DNA of 64,000 bases from Aquimarina mytili (GCF_016735115.1 NZ_JAERQJ010000004.1:248001-312000); one strand, 5' to 3'; counted from the stretch's first letter, positions 6,882-15,008 are shown. Made by a program: numbers and translations. Notes: generated by a model from the letters alone, not told the origin.

Positions 6882-9800
6882 ATGGAAGCATTATACACCG
6901 ATGATTTAGGTAAAATAGAAGATGCAGGGGCAATCGTTCGTGGGGGTGGTATCGATCGTTACTGGCAAAGCATTACACCCGATAAGAAATTTTTATCCAT
7001 GTTTGGAGAGAAGCGTAAGGATGTATGGCTTTTTGATAGCAATTTGGCTCTGGAACACTTTAATTTACGAAGTATTGAGTTTGGTAACTGGATGACCCAA
7101 CAAGACCGAGCTAATTTTTTATATGCTTCAGCATTATCACTTCATTATTTAGCGCAGTTATTAGGGATTGATGACAATGATATTGGTATGGGTGGTCGTT
7201 TATCTCTGGCGTTAGGTGCTAGAGGAAGCGGACAGACAAAAGCACATTATGAGCCAACACCTTATGGTGTAATTAACCTTACTAAAACTAAAGGTTTTGG
7301 TTCACTAGCTCATGAATATGCACATGCGATAGACAATGTACTTAGTTTTGTCACTAAGAGTAGTCGAAGTTTTGTAACAGGAGGTAGAGAAACAGACAAG
7401 GGGTATAATGAAGAAATAGCCAAAAACGGCAACTTTTTTGAACAGCAATTTGAGGAGTTTTTTAACCTTTTATACTTTACCAAAACAGGAGAGTATACCC
7501 AATTTGCAGAAGATATCTCCAACGTTAATAAAGGTGATTATTATGAGCGCAGAGCCGAAGTGTTTGCCCGTTCCTTCGAGGTGTATATTTTCAATTTATT
7601 GAAGGATGCCAATGTTAAAAATACTTTTTTAGTTAAGCCTAGTTCAAGTTATAAGGCGGTTATTTATCCTAACGCCACACTTTCTAAATTGGTAAAACCT
7701 ATTATTGATAGTGTAATAAGTAAAGGGTTTACTGAAATCCGAAAAAACAAGCAAACCCTACGAGGTATCACCACCCCAACAGGGTATAAAGGATTTAGAA
7801 AAACACTCAAAGAAAACGCCAATTTAGAGGATACGCTCATAGCTATGAAACACATTGTCTTACGTGATTTTAAACAAGTCGAAGGGCTTGCCATAGAATT
7901 ACAGGGCAATACGGTTGCGGAAACGAGCGAGAACATTTGGAATTACCTAAGAGAAAATACTCGATACAAACTGGATCGTAAGGGCATCGAAGAACTACGA
8001 ACTCCTGCACGAAGTATTGTAGACGGACAAAAAGGAGTACACGATATTGATTTTGGTATTGATTGTGACGATTATACCATTTTGGTGAGTGCCTTACTAT
8101 TGAATTTAGGCATCGATCATGAATACCGCGTTGCCGCCTATGAAGAAGTAGGCAAATTCCAACATATCTATCCAGTTGCTTTTGATACCAATGGTACGCC
8201 TTATATCATAGATGTCGTACCCGAAATTCCACAATTTAATTACGAAGAAACACCAATTATAGACTTAAAAACAATCCCTATGGAACTACATGAATTATCA
8301 GGTGTCGAGCCTGAGATCATTGACCAAAATGATTTAGAAATCACCGAAGAAGAAATCCTAAACGATTTTGCAGAAGAAATGGAAGAAGGCAATACCATAG
8401 CAGGTATTGACGATGATAACGATGCTATACTAGACCATACATTTTTATCTGGTTTTGCCGAGGTCATGGACGAAGCCGATGCCGATATTGTACTACATGG
8501 CACATCGGATGCTGTTGCGCTGTTAGAGCGCGGCATTTTAGCCGAAGTCAATAAGGCACGACAAACTTTAATCAACGAACAAAGGCAACCCTCAGTATTA
8601 AGCCAGTTGGTAGATGTTACTATGGAGTTACGCATTATTGATAACGTAATGCAGTCATGGAACGATGAAGATTTGAGAGATAGTGCGCTTATGGCTGCCA
8701 TACGTTCAGGAAGTCAGTACACTAACTTTTTTAAAGCCATTAAAAAAAGTTTGGACGAATTACAGAATGAACAATTAAACGGTTTTGATGATGAACTGGA
8801 CGAACCTTTATACTTAGCCCGTATACCCAATAATGAAGATTTATTACTCGATGTTTTAGAAGATGGTGAAGATGAAGATTTGGAAGGTTTAGGAATGGTT
8901 GAGGGTGAAGAACAAGAATACTTTTCGGATTATGAAGATTTAGAAATGCTTGACGAGGGTTTTGAGGATAACGATACTCCTAATCTAAGCGGATTCTTTA
9001 AAAAAGTATTTCGCAAGATTGGAAAATTTGCTAAAAAAGCGGTAAAAGCTGTAGTGCGTTTTAATCCTGCTACTTTGGTGATGCGTGGTGCTATCATTCT
9101 TGTATTAAAACTCAACATGTTTAAATTTTCTGAAAAGCTGATCTATGGATATTTGACCGCAGCCCAAGCCAAACAACAAGGTTTAGATATGAATGAATGG
9201 GCAAAAAGGGTGCGTAAAGTTCTTAAAGCACAAAAATTCTTCACCAGAATAGGAGGACGTGCAAGTAAGTTCCGTAGGGCAGTTGTTCGAGGTAAAGCAG
9301 CGCGTAAAACAGGATTGCGTCTTGCAGGTCTTGGTGCAGCAGCTACTACAAGTACTGCGGCAGCAAGTGGATTTATTGTCTTTGTAAAGAAACTATTAAA
9401 AAACCTCAATCCTATAAAAAAGGTTATAAAAAATGTGGTTAGCAAGATCAAAAATAGAGGATCAAAGCCACAGCCTATAGTAAGTAGACCAGTACCCAGT
9501 ACTATTGCAACACATTCCAGTACATCATTGCCTAGATCAGTTCCAAGACGGACTAGTACTCCCGTGCAACGATTTACTACCTCGCAAAGACCTACAGTCA
9601 ATTTTAATACAACTACAGTACCAGGAACTCCAAAACAAGGGTTTTTAGATAAGGTAAAACGCTTTTTAATAAAACACAAGAAGAAATACATCTTTGCTGT
9701 TGTAGCCGTTGTTCTAGTTATTGGAGGCGCGAAATATTACAAAGCACAACAAAAGAAAAAGAAACGCTCTTTAGCCGGAATTAAAGCTGCTAGAACCAGA

Positions 9801-10043
9801 GCCAGAAACCGCAAGAAACTGGCTGCTCCTAAAAGAAGAACGGCAGCTAAACGCAGAACTCCTGCATTAAAAAGAAGAACCCCGCGTGCCTTGCCTGCAA
9901 GACCTGTAAGCGGAACCAGAAAGCGTAAAACTTCCAATGCAAACCGATTGAAAGCCATGCATAGGGAAGCTAAAAAACTGCAAAAAACACATCCTAAAAC
10001 CAAGTATAGCACGCTACTGAAAAGGGCAGCTAAACAAATGTAA
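6882..10043 (+). CDS. giant polyvalent protein: LPD1 metallopeptidase, transglutaminase-like domain, membrane segment, basic tail
   Basis: The 1053-residue protein reads in order as follows. (1) Residues about 1-260 form an LPD1-type domain with zinc motif HEYAH at 144-148, then DYYERRAEVFARSFEVYI, the hallmark of large polyvalent proteins of phages and mobile elements. (2) Residues about 300-450 form a transglutaminase-like cysteine protease with candidate triad Cys395 (CDD), His428 and Asp444. (3) An acidic linker spans about 480-710. (4) A segment near 725-760 begins FNPATLVMRGAIILVLKLN. (5) Ser/Pro/Thr and Arg-rich stretches follow. (6) A membrane helix lies near 933-953 (YIFAVVAVVLVIGGAKYY). 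(7) The tail from about 955 is very Lys/Arg-rich. Such a mix suggests an injected or virion-internal maturation/DNA-binding protein. The role is inference. Confidence 0.85.
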   Translation: MEALYTDDLGKIEDAGAIVRGGGIDRYWQSITPDKKFLSMFGEKRKDVWLFDSNLALEHFNLRSIEFGNWMTQQDRANFLYASALSLHYLAQLLGIDDNDIGMGGRLSLALGARGSGQTKAHYEPTPYGVINLTKTKGFGSLAHEYAHAIDNVLSFVTKSSRSFVTGGRETDKGYNEEIAKNGNFFEQQFEEFFNLLYFTKTGEYTQFAEDISNVNKGDYYERRAEVFARSFEVYIFNLLKDANVKNTFLVKPSSSYKAVIYPNATLSKLVKPIIDSVISKGFTEIRKNKQTLRGITTPTGYKGFRKTLKENANLEDTLIAMKHIVLRDFKQVEGLAIELQGNTVAETSENIWNYLRENTRYKLDRKGIEELRTPARSIVDGQKGVHDIDFGIDCDDYTILVSALLLNLGIDHEYRVAAYEEVGKFQHIYPVAFDTNGTPYIIDVVPEIPQFNYEETPIIDLKTIPMELHELSGVEPEIIDQNDLEITEEEILNDFAEEMEEGNTIAGIDDDNDAILDHTFLSGFAEVMDEADADIVLHGTSDAVALLERGILAEVNKARQTLINEQRQPSVLSQLVDVTMELRIIDNVMQSWNDEDLRDSALMAAIRSGSQYTNFFKAIKKSLDELQNEQLNGFDDELDEPLYLARIPNNEDLLLDVLEDGEDEDLEGLGMVEGEEQEYFSDYEDLEMLDEGFEDNDTPNLSGFFKKVFRKIGKFAKKAVKAVVRFNPATLVMRGAIILVLKLNMFKFSEKLIYGYLTAAQAKQQGLDMNEWAKRVRKVLKAQKFFTRIGGRASKFRRAVVRGKAARKTGLRLAGLGAAATTSTAAASGFIVFVKKLLKNLNPIKKVIKNVVSKIKNRGSKPQPIVSRPVPSTIATHSSTSLPRSVPRRTSTPVQRFTTSQRPTVNFNTTTVPGTPKQGFLDKVKRFLIKHKKKYIFAVVAVVLVIGGAKYYKAQQKKKKRSLAGIKAARTRARNRKKLAAPKRRTAAKRRTPALKRRTPRALPARPVSGTRKRKTSNANRLKAMHREAKKLQKTHPKTKYSTLLKRAAKQM

Positions 10044-10078
10044 CAAACCGATTATTAATTTTTAAACCACAGATACAA

Positions 10079-10735
10079 ATGGACGATTTAACAAACGATG
10101 AAATCATACTCGCAGGATTAGGCGAGGTAGACGGCAGAAGACATGGCAGAAGCCGTAGCATGAGTAGAGTACGCAGAGCTGTAAAATCAGAGATCGGAGC
10201 GTCCCGATTCAGAAGACACTTTTTAGACCGTGTACATAAATTACCCCGTTCCTTACAACAGGAGTTAATACGTGGGAAAGCACAGATTTCGGATGCTCCC
10301 TACTATGCCACCGCAGAACTGAAGGGCACACGTTCGGAACTCATTAAACTCTCTACTTCTGAAAAGTTAGGGGTTACCAATATTGATAATGGAAAGCTAA
10401 ATAAAGATCGGTATTTAACCCTTTCAGGGATTCGATTACTGTTTGATAAGGATAGTATGGAGGGGTGCTTTACCGACCCGTTCCCTGCCGACTTACTCAA
10501 TGGAGAATGGGAGTTAGAACTCAACGGACAAAAGGTGTTTGAAAAACAACCGATCCGTAAGTTTTTTGATGGTTTCTATGGATATAATACCGTAAAACCC
10601 TTTGGGCTATATATTTTGAACAACCCCAAGATCATACACCCACAAACCCCAATTGAATTTAATGTCAATCTTCCTAATGAAGTACAGGGATATTTAAAAG
10701 TATTTCTGGAAGGAACAAGCGTATACAGTTTCTAA
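10079..10735 (+). CDS. Arg-rich beta protein, candidate major capsid protein
   Basis: In this 218-residue protein, residues about 19-50 are strongly basic (RRHGRSRSMSRVRRAVKS). From about residue 100 there are alternating hydrophobic strands with turns (LTLSGIRLLFD, NGEWELELNGQKVFEKQPI, IEFNVNLPNEVQGYLKVFLEG). A basic N-terminal arm plus a jelly-roll-like beta domain is the plan of many icosahedral capsid proteins. It lies between the giant polyvalent protein and a strong hairpin, followed by small beta-rich genes. No homology was recognised, so the capsid call is inference. A DNA-binding accessory protein is the main alternative. Confidence 0.7.
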   Translation: MDDLTNDEIILAGLGEVDGRRHGRSRSMSRVRRAVKSEIGASRFRRHFLDRVHKLPRSLQQELIRGKAQISDAPYYATAELKGTRSELIKLSTSEKLGVTNIDNGKLNKDRYLTLSGIRLLFDKDSMEGCFTDPFPADLLNGEWELELNGQKVFEKQPIRKFFDGFYGYNTVKPFGLYILNNPKIIHPQTPIEFNVNLPNEVQGYLKVFLEGTSVYSF

Positions 10736-10750
10736 TTTTCCCCTTAACCA

Positions 10751-10800
10751 TAAAGCTACTGCAAAAGTGTTACTCCCAAAACACTATGCAGTAGCTTTTA
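10751..10800 (+). terminator. strong hairpin, attenuator or processing site after candidate capsid gene
   Basis: TAAAGCTACTGC (10751-10762) pairs with GCAGTAGCTTTTA (10788-10800). Inside it AGTGTT (10766-10771) pairs with AACACT (10780-10785), giving a roughly 50-nt stem. It is followed by TTTTA and a few A rather than a long T run, so partial termination or RNA-end protection fits better than full termination. The next start codon is at 10814. Confidence 0.65.
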
Positions 10801-10813
10801 AAAACATATTATC

Positions 10814-11233
10814 ATGACAGACAATCCAGATTACAACAGCCTGTTAAAAGCAGAATTAGTAGAGCTTTTAGGCAAACGAGATACCGAGATTGCCAAATTA
10901 AAAGAAATCAATACCACACAAGCCACCGATATTGCAAAGCAAGTAGCTAGTATTACCCAATTAAAAAAAGACCTTTTTGAATGCAGAAATGCAGCTACCA
11001 CCGCAGATGGGATTATCGAAGCCGTATTGGACTTGCCAGAAGATCAAGTGCAGGCATTACCTGTGTTGCTTAGAACCACCGATAAAGGTATAGAAGCCTT
11101 TACTGCATTTAATTACGGGGCACTATCCTGTGTTGGAGCAACTGACGGGTCGGGTTCTAGTACAGATAATCCAGACAATCCCGACAATCCAGATACTCCA
11201 TTTCCATGTGAAGGTCATATACCAACCTTATAA
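10814..11233 (+). CDS. coiled-coil protein with Asn-Pro-Asp repeat tail
   Basis: In this 139-residue protein, residues about 5-60 form a coiled coil (ELLGKRDTEIAKLKEINTTQ). A helical region with PEDQVQALPVLL follows. The C-terminal tail contains DNPDNPDNPDTP and ends PCEGHIPTL. The short DNP repeats are also visible as direct repeats in the DNA near 11165-11190. It is a trimer- or fibre-like layout, which could suit a small spike or scaffold protein. No family is recognised. Confidence 0.65.
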   Translation: MTDNPDYNSLLKAELVELLGKRDTEIAKLKEINTTQATDIAKQVASITQLKKDLFECRNAATTADGIIEAVLDLPEDQVQALPVLLRTTDKGIEAFTAFNYGALSCVGATDGSGSSTDNPDNPDNPDTPFPCEGHIPTL

Positions 11234-11244
11234 ACTGAACTATT

Positions 11245-11604
11245 ATGAAAACAAAAATTCAGTTAATAGAAACCACCGTTGCAAAGGCAAAAGATACGGT
11301 ACGTATATCAGAAGATTTTGATATTGGGTACAAGCACTTGGAAGGAGTAGCGGTATTAAGCAGTATTGGTAAAGGGCATGTATTTCGATCGTTTACCATT
11401 GCAGGGGCAGAACTGTTTCCTAAAAACTTTGAGGTTGAGTTTTTACAATCCAGTGGTCATGTAAGCCCTAACGAACGATTTTTTAAGGTATATGAGGTTG
11501 CTGATGGTAAAAAGGTAGAGCTTGAATATATCGATAGCGGAAAAGCTCCAAGTTATCCGTACAGTTTAAAAATATACATGCACCTGACCAATGGAAAATC
11601 ATAA
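11245..11604 (+). CDS. small beta-rich protein 1, possible minor capsid/vertex protein
   Basis: The 119-residue protein has little helix and no signal peptide. Repeating strand-turn patterns (VAVLSSIGKGHVFRSFTIAG, FEVEFLQSSG) lead to a final amphipathic strand YSLKIYMHLTN. It is the first of three consecutive genes of 109-119 residues with the same plan and with 14-nt and 11-nt overlaps between them. Small single-domain beta proteins downstream of a capsid gene are typical of pentons and vertex proteins of tail-less viruses. That role is inference only. Confidence 0.68.
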   Translation: MKTKIQLIETTVAKAKDTVRISEDFDIGYKHLEGVAVLSSIGKGHVFRSFTIAGAELFPKNFEVEFLQSSGHVSPNERFFKVYEVADGKKVELEYIDSGKAPSYPYSLKIYMHLTNGKS

Positions 11605-11947
11605 ACTACATATTACCCGAATTTTGGGGGCTGAACTAGAACCAAAAGAGCGTGCCACTTTTAAGCATGTTCTGGATGGTGAAACCAAGCAAATGGCAGG
11701 GTTGTTATGCACCAATGGAACAACACTGTCTATTAGCTTTTTAAATGGGGCTGAACTAGAAATTAATAGCCTTGAAACTTTGGGTACTGATACGTTGGAA
11801 CTCCCACCCAATAAACGTATTCTAACATGGCAACAAGATCTAACAGACAGTCGTATACTTATTGGAAATATTACCAATATCAAAACAGAAACTCAAAGGG
11901 TAAGCTTATACCTATTAACCTATAAAACCGCAACACATGAAAAGTAA
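11591..11947 (+). CDS. small beta-rich protein 2 with internal repeat
   Basis: The 118-residue protein has GAELE at residues 13-17 and again at 53-57, each preceded by strand-like residues. This agrees with an exact 15-nt DNA repeat 120 bp apart (11627-11641 and 11747-11761), so the protein looks like a two-fold internal duplication. The C-terminus RVSLYLLTYK forms a last strand, as in its neighbours. It overlaps the previous gene by 14 nt and the next by 11 nt. Function unknown; see the neighbouring genes for the structural-protein idea. Confidence 0.68.
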   Translation: MENHKLHITRILGAELEPKERATFKHVLDGETKQMAGLLCTNGTTLSISFLNGAELEINSLETLGTDTLELPPNKRILTWQQDLTDSRILIGNITNIKTETQRVSLYLLTYKTATHEK

Positions 11948-12266
11948 TGATGCCTTATTAACCAAAATCATAAATACCAATGAAAAAAATTATCATAAGG
12001 CCGCTAAACTCATTTCTGATGAACGGATTATCAATCCCGACACCATTAAGGTAGGAGCAAATGAAGTGGCGTATGTACACCTTTTTCATTCCAATGTTCC
12101 AGATTTTGATATAGAAATCCAAACCGCCACAGAAACCTTAACCCTGAATAGAAAAAATACGATTGATGGGAATAGTAATACCATTCTAAGAACCGTATCA
12201 GATATGACCTTTAACAGTACCAAACCCAAAGACTTTTTTATACAACTTTTAAGAATACAATATTAA
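11937..12266 (+). CDS. small beta-rich protein 3
   Basis: The 109-residue protein begins with a short helical region (LLTKIINTNEKNYHKAAKLI). Strands follow (EVAYVHLFHSN, FDIEIQTATETLTLNR), ending in FFIQLLRIQY. It resembles the two preceding gene products in size, position and strand-ending C-terminus, although clear sequence identity is not visible. It overlaps its upstream neighbour by 11 nt and shares its last base with the next start, so the cassette is translationally coupled. Confidence 0.68.
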   Translation: MKSNDALLTKIINTNEKNYHKAAKLISDERIINPDTIKVGANEVAYVHLFHSNVPDFDIEIQTATETLTLNRKNTIDGNSNTILRTVSDMTFNSTKPKDFFIQLLRIQY

Positions 12267-13252
12267 TGATGAAAAAGGTTAAGAACTACATAGCACCAGA
12301 CTTAGCTAAAAAGAAAATAGCTCGTTATAAGTACTGGAACATCAAAGATGAAAGTGGTATTAGTATCACTTCTTCTGAAGATATCACAGATGGGCGAAGC
12401 TTCGGGGAAGTATTAGACAATATCATAGCCGACAATGTGGATGCCGAGGTACAAGTAAAGTTTGGAACCAATGAACAATCGTCCAGACAAAACGCACCTA
12501 TTTTTATTCGTGTCAATGAGACGATTGAATGGGTAGAACCCGAAGAAGAAGAAACCATAAAAATTAATGGTGTTCCTCATAAACTGGATAAAAACGGAAA
12601 TGTAAATATTAATCTAAGCACCCCACAGGTTGAAACTCCTATCATAGAATCCCCTAACGATGTGATACGTCAGGAAATGGAATTGCAATTGGAGGGTTTA
12701 CGCAAAGAAAGTGAGTTAAAAGAGCAACGGTATCAAGCGGATTTGCATAATAAACTGGCAGAACAAACTTTAAAGTTTAAAGAAATGATGCTTTCTGACC
12801 GTGAAGCGAGAATAGCAGAACGCGAACAAGACTTAGCAACTAAAGAAGCCATACTGGAAGAAAAAGAAACAGAAATGAGCGACCAATTAAAAGGATATGT
12901 AAAGCTTATTCCTTCCACATTAGGCGGTGTTGTTACAGAATGGTTAAAAAGCAATCCATTTGGTACTAAAACTACAGGATTAGGAACGACCGAGAATAAA
13001 CCTAAACGAATACCCAAACCCCGAAATCCCGTTAAGTTTTCTATTGATAATGATACGCCAGAACCAGAAGAACCCATAATTGATAAAGGTTTTGATTTAA
13101 CCGATGATGAACTATTTAATATTGAGGTAAACGATGCCGAGGAAGTAGGCGAAGTGCGACCAGAACCACATGAACCAGAAATAGAAATCATTCCAGAAGA
13201 AAAAGAAGAAACCGCAAATACAAATGAAATTACAGACCATGAAGAACTTTAA
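12266..13252 (+). CDS. coiled-coil structural or scaffold-like protein
   Basis: In this 328-residue protein, residues about 1-110 are a mixed domain (NIKDESGISITSSEDITDGR, IKINGVPHKLDKNGNVNIN). Residues about 130-210 form a long charged coiled coil (REMMLS-type heptads, for example SDREARIAEREQDLATKEAI). The C-terminal about 90 residues are Pro/Glu-rich and disordered. ATG 12266 and 12269 are both possible starts. It would fit an internal scaffold or a fibre/tape-like virion protein. No family is recognised. The acidic tail is continued by the acidic small protein coded next. Confidence 0.68.
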   Translation: MMKKVKNYIAPDLAKKKIARYKYWNIKDESGISITSSEDITDGRSFGEVLDNIIADNVDAEVQVKFGTNEQSSRQNAPIFIRVNETIEWVEPEEEETIKINGVPHKLDKNGNVNINLSTPQVETPIIESPNDVIRQEMELQLEGLRKESELKEQRYQADLHNKLAEQTLKFKEMMLSDREARIAEREQDLATKEAILEEKETEMSDQLKGYVKLIPSTLGGVVTEWLKSNPFGTKTTGLGTTENKPKRIPKPRNPVKFSIDNDTPEPEEPIIDKGFDLTDDELFNIEVNDAEEVGEVRPEPHEPEIEIIPEEKEETANTNEITDHEEL

Positions 13253-13487
13253 TATATCCCTTACCGTGCAGGCAGAAAACGAAGAACAATTGCATGAAAA
13301 GTTACAAGCCTTTCAGGATTTACAAGACCACTTAGAGCATGATGATTTTATTGCATCTACGGCTATTATTGTAGAGCATCCCGATATCGTGGATTTTATT
13401 AAAGAAGTGATCCCCGAAGAAGGTGAAGAACTGACCATGACCGACTATATCAAAATTGCCAAGAAAGCCTTTGAACGTTTTGCGTAG
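13239..13487 (+). CDS. small acidic protein
   Basis: From ATG 13239 the product has 82 residues; an in-frame ATG at 13224 would add five. It overlaps the end of the previous gene. Residues form an N-terminal strand (FNISLTVQAENEEQLHEKLQ) and then helices with many Glu/Asp. This resembles a small beta-alpha fold, and no motif is recognised. The overlap shows it belongs to the same transcript. Confidence 0.6.
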   Translation: MKNFNISLTVQAENEEQLHEKLQAFQDLQDHLEHDDFIASTAIIVEHPDIVDFIKEVIPEEGEELTMTDYIKIAKKAFERFA

Positions 13488-13531
13488 GCGTAGGACGACA
13501 GCCATAAAAATTAACCTTTAAAAAATCTACC

Positions 13532-13942
13532 ATGAACCCATTAGTTGTTGCACAAGGGATAAGCTCCGCAAAATCGTTTTTCTCAAATAGAAAAGTACAA
13601 ATTGTCTTACTTCTTATCGTATTGTATTTCATCTTCAAAAAAAAAATTAAACGATTCTTAGATAATAGGAGATTACAAAAGTTCCAAAAAGACGAAGGAA
13701 GTATTATTAATCAATTGGCACAACAGTATCGAGCTGCCTTCAATCCTTCTGGTATTTCTTGGATGATCAACTTTGATACTACAAAAACACAAGCAATTGA
13801 ACGTTTGGCATATCAAACTAAAGGAAGGTTTCAAGCGATTGCAAATGCTTATGAATTACGATACAAGGAATTATTAACCGATAGATTAAGACGTGAATTA
13901 AGTGCAGACGAGTTTCAAAATTGGCAAAACATTGTGGATTAA
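13532..13942 (+). CDS. membrane-anchored small helical protein
   Basis: The 136-residue product has a membrane helix at about residues 24-36 (VQIVLLLIVLYFIF) and a basic stop-transfer KKKIKRF. A helical soluble domain follows (INQLAQQYRAAFNPSG, then AIERLAYQTKGRFQAIANAY, LTDRLRRELSADEFQNW). The last part has annexin-like helix spacing, though I do not claim annexin homology. It lies directly before the terminator that closes the late cassette and before the cell-wall peptidase. A membrane-associated virion or lysis protein is the inference. Confidence 0.65.
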   Translation: MNPLVVAQGISSAKSFFSNRKVQIVLLLIVLYFIFKKKIKRFLDNRRLQKFQKDEGSIINQLAQQYRAAFNPSGISWMINFDTTKTQAIERLAYQTKGRFQAIANAYELRYKELLTDRLRRELSADEFQNWQNIVD

Positions 13943-13969
13943 AGGGGGGCTTAGCCCCTTTATATTTTT
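13941..13969 (+). terminator. terminator closing the late cassette
   Basis: AAAGGGG (13941-13947) pairs with CCCCTTT (13955-13961), followed by a T-rich tract. It overlaps the last base of the stop codon of the preceding gene. Confidence 0.7.
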
Positions 13970-13977
13970 TTTAGAAT

Positions 13978-14574
13978 ATGATTATCAAATATACACCAAA
14001 CAGAACCGTTAAAATCATACTATCAATTGTGTTTGTCATCATCATTGTAATCGCTTACAAAAAACGTAAATCCTTAACCTCATTAGCTATGCGAAGTATC
14101 AATTTCATCAAAGAAAAAACATGGGATATCATAACTGATCGTAGAATAGATACCCTTCATCCACTAGTTAGAGCCAAAGTAAAAGAGTTTATTATCCGCG
14201 CTCAAAAAGAATTAGGAATCAAGCTACGGGTTACTTCTGCCCTTAGAACATGGGAAGAACAAACCCGATTATATAACAAAGGAAGATCTGCTCCAGGTAA
14301 CAGAGTAACCAACGCCAAAGCAGGAGAAAGTTACCATAACTATGGGCTTGCCTTTGATGTGGTAGAAATCAAAAACGGTAAAGCAATCTGGAACAACCCG
14401 AATTGGGATAAGATAGGAGAACTTGGCAAATCTCTTGGTTTCGAATGGGGTGGTGATTGGGTTAGATTGGTTGATAAACCACACTTCCAAATGCGATTTG
14501 GAAAACACCATACAGAACTGGCACAATTATATCGATCAGGACAGCGAGAAGGGGTGTTTATTAAACTATCATAA
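13978..14574 (+). CDS. membrane-anchored M15-family peptidoglycan peptidase (VanY/Ply500-like), likely endolysin
   Basis: The 198-residue product has a signal anchor at about residues 10-25 (IILSIVFVIIIVIAY). The M15 zinc-peptidase core follows: TSALRTWEEQTRLY, then SYHNYGLAFD with His120 and Asp127 as zinc ligands, and PHFQ with His169 as the third ligand. The spacing SxHxxGxAxD ... H is that of L-alanyl-D-glutamate/D-Ala-D-Ala peptidases. It would cut cell-wall peptide bonds in the periplasm. Placed just after the structural-like cassette, it is the best candidate for entry or lysis of the proposed virus. Family call is firm; role is inference. Confidence 0.88.
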   Translation: MIIKYTPNRTVKIILSIVFVIIIVIAYKKRKSLTSLAMRSINFIKEKTWDIITDRRIDTLHPLVRAKVKEFIIRAQKELGIKLRVTSALRTWEEQTRLYNKGRSAPGNRVTNAKAGESYHNYGLAFDVVEIKNGKAIWNNPNWDKIGELGKSLGFEWGGDWVRLVDKPHFQMRFGKHHTELAQLYRSGQREGVFIKLS

Positions 14575-15008
14575 AAGAAAAATTGCAAATTAATACTAAG
14601 AACTTGTCAATTAAAACAAACACTTTTGGAATATTCATGTTTACAAGTAAACTTCTATAAGTTTATCTTTACGGGTTTCCGTAAAAAACAAAAAAATGCA
14701 AAAAAAAATGAATATTTTTTGTTTTTATAAAACGTTAAATATCAATCACATGATATTGTTTTAAATCCACAAAAACAGATAGTTACGGGAAAACCGTATT
14801 CAAAAACACTTCGATCTTTACTATATTTGGCTAGTAATAACAATAAGCAAAATAAAAGATTAGATTGATTCTACTTTAATTCAAGTTGATTGAATAAATG
14901 TACTTCCCCAAGTCACTCTAATATTATAATATAAATTATCATTTGGTAAGGATATTATCCTTAATTAATAGTATTTTTAGAGTTGATTAATTTTAAAATA
15001 CTTCCAAA
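14575..15008. promoter_or_regulatory. intergenic region rich in short palindromes
   Basis: This 434-bp gene-free stretch contains GTTTAC-AA-GTAAAC near 14639-14652, TTTACGG-GTTT-CCGTAAA (14668-14685), ATATCA...TGATAT (about 14739-14756) and TACGG-GAAAA-CCGTA (14784-14798). A -7-like TATATTTG lies at about 14822-14829. The CCGTA motif is shared with the att arms. It looks like a regulatory or protein-binding region for the genes to the right. Confidence 0.4.

Noticed and set aside
7310..10012. Several minus-strand open frames inside the giant polyvalent gene
   Set aside because: They are antisense shadows of a long, domain-bearing + strand gene.
11160..11195. Short GACAATCC-type repeats as a CRISPR or minisatellite
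   Set aside because: They code the in-frame DNPDNPDNP tail of the 139-residue protein; units are too short and have no spacers.
13224..13238. Earlier ATG of the small acidic protein
   Set aside because: It adds only five residues deeper in the previous gene. Both starts remain possible, but the later one gives less overlap.
13532..13942. Annexin-family assignment of the small helical protein
   Set aside because: Helix spacing is suggestive, but no calcium-binding GxGT-type loop is present.
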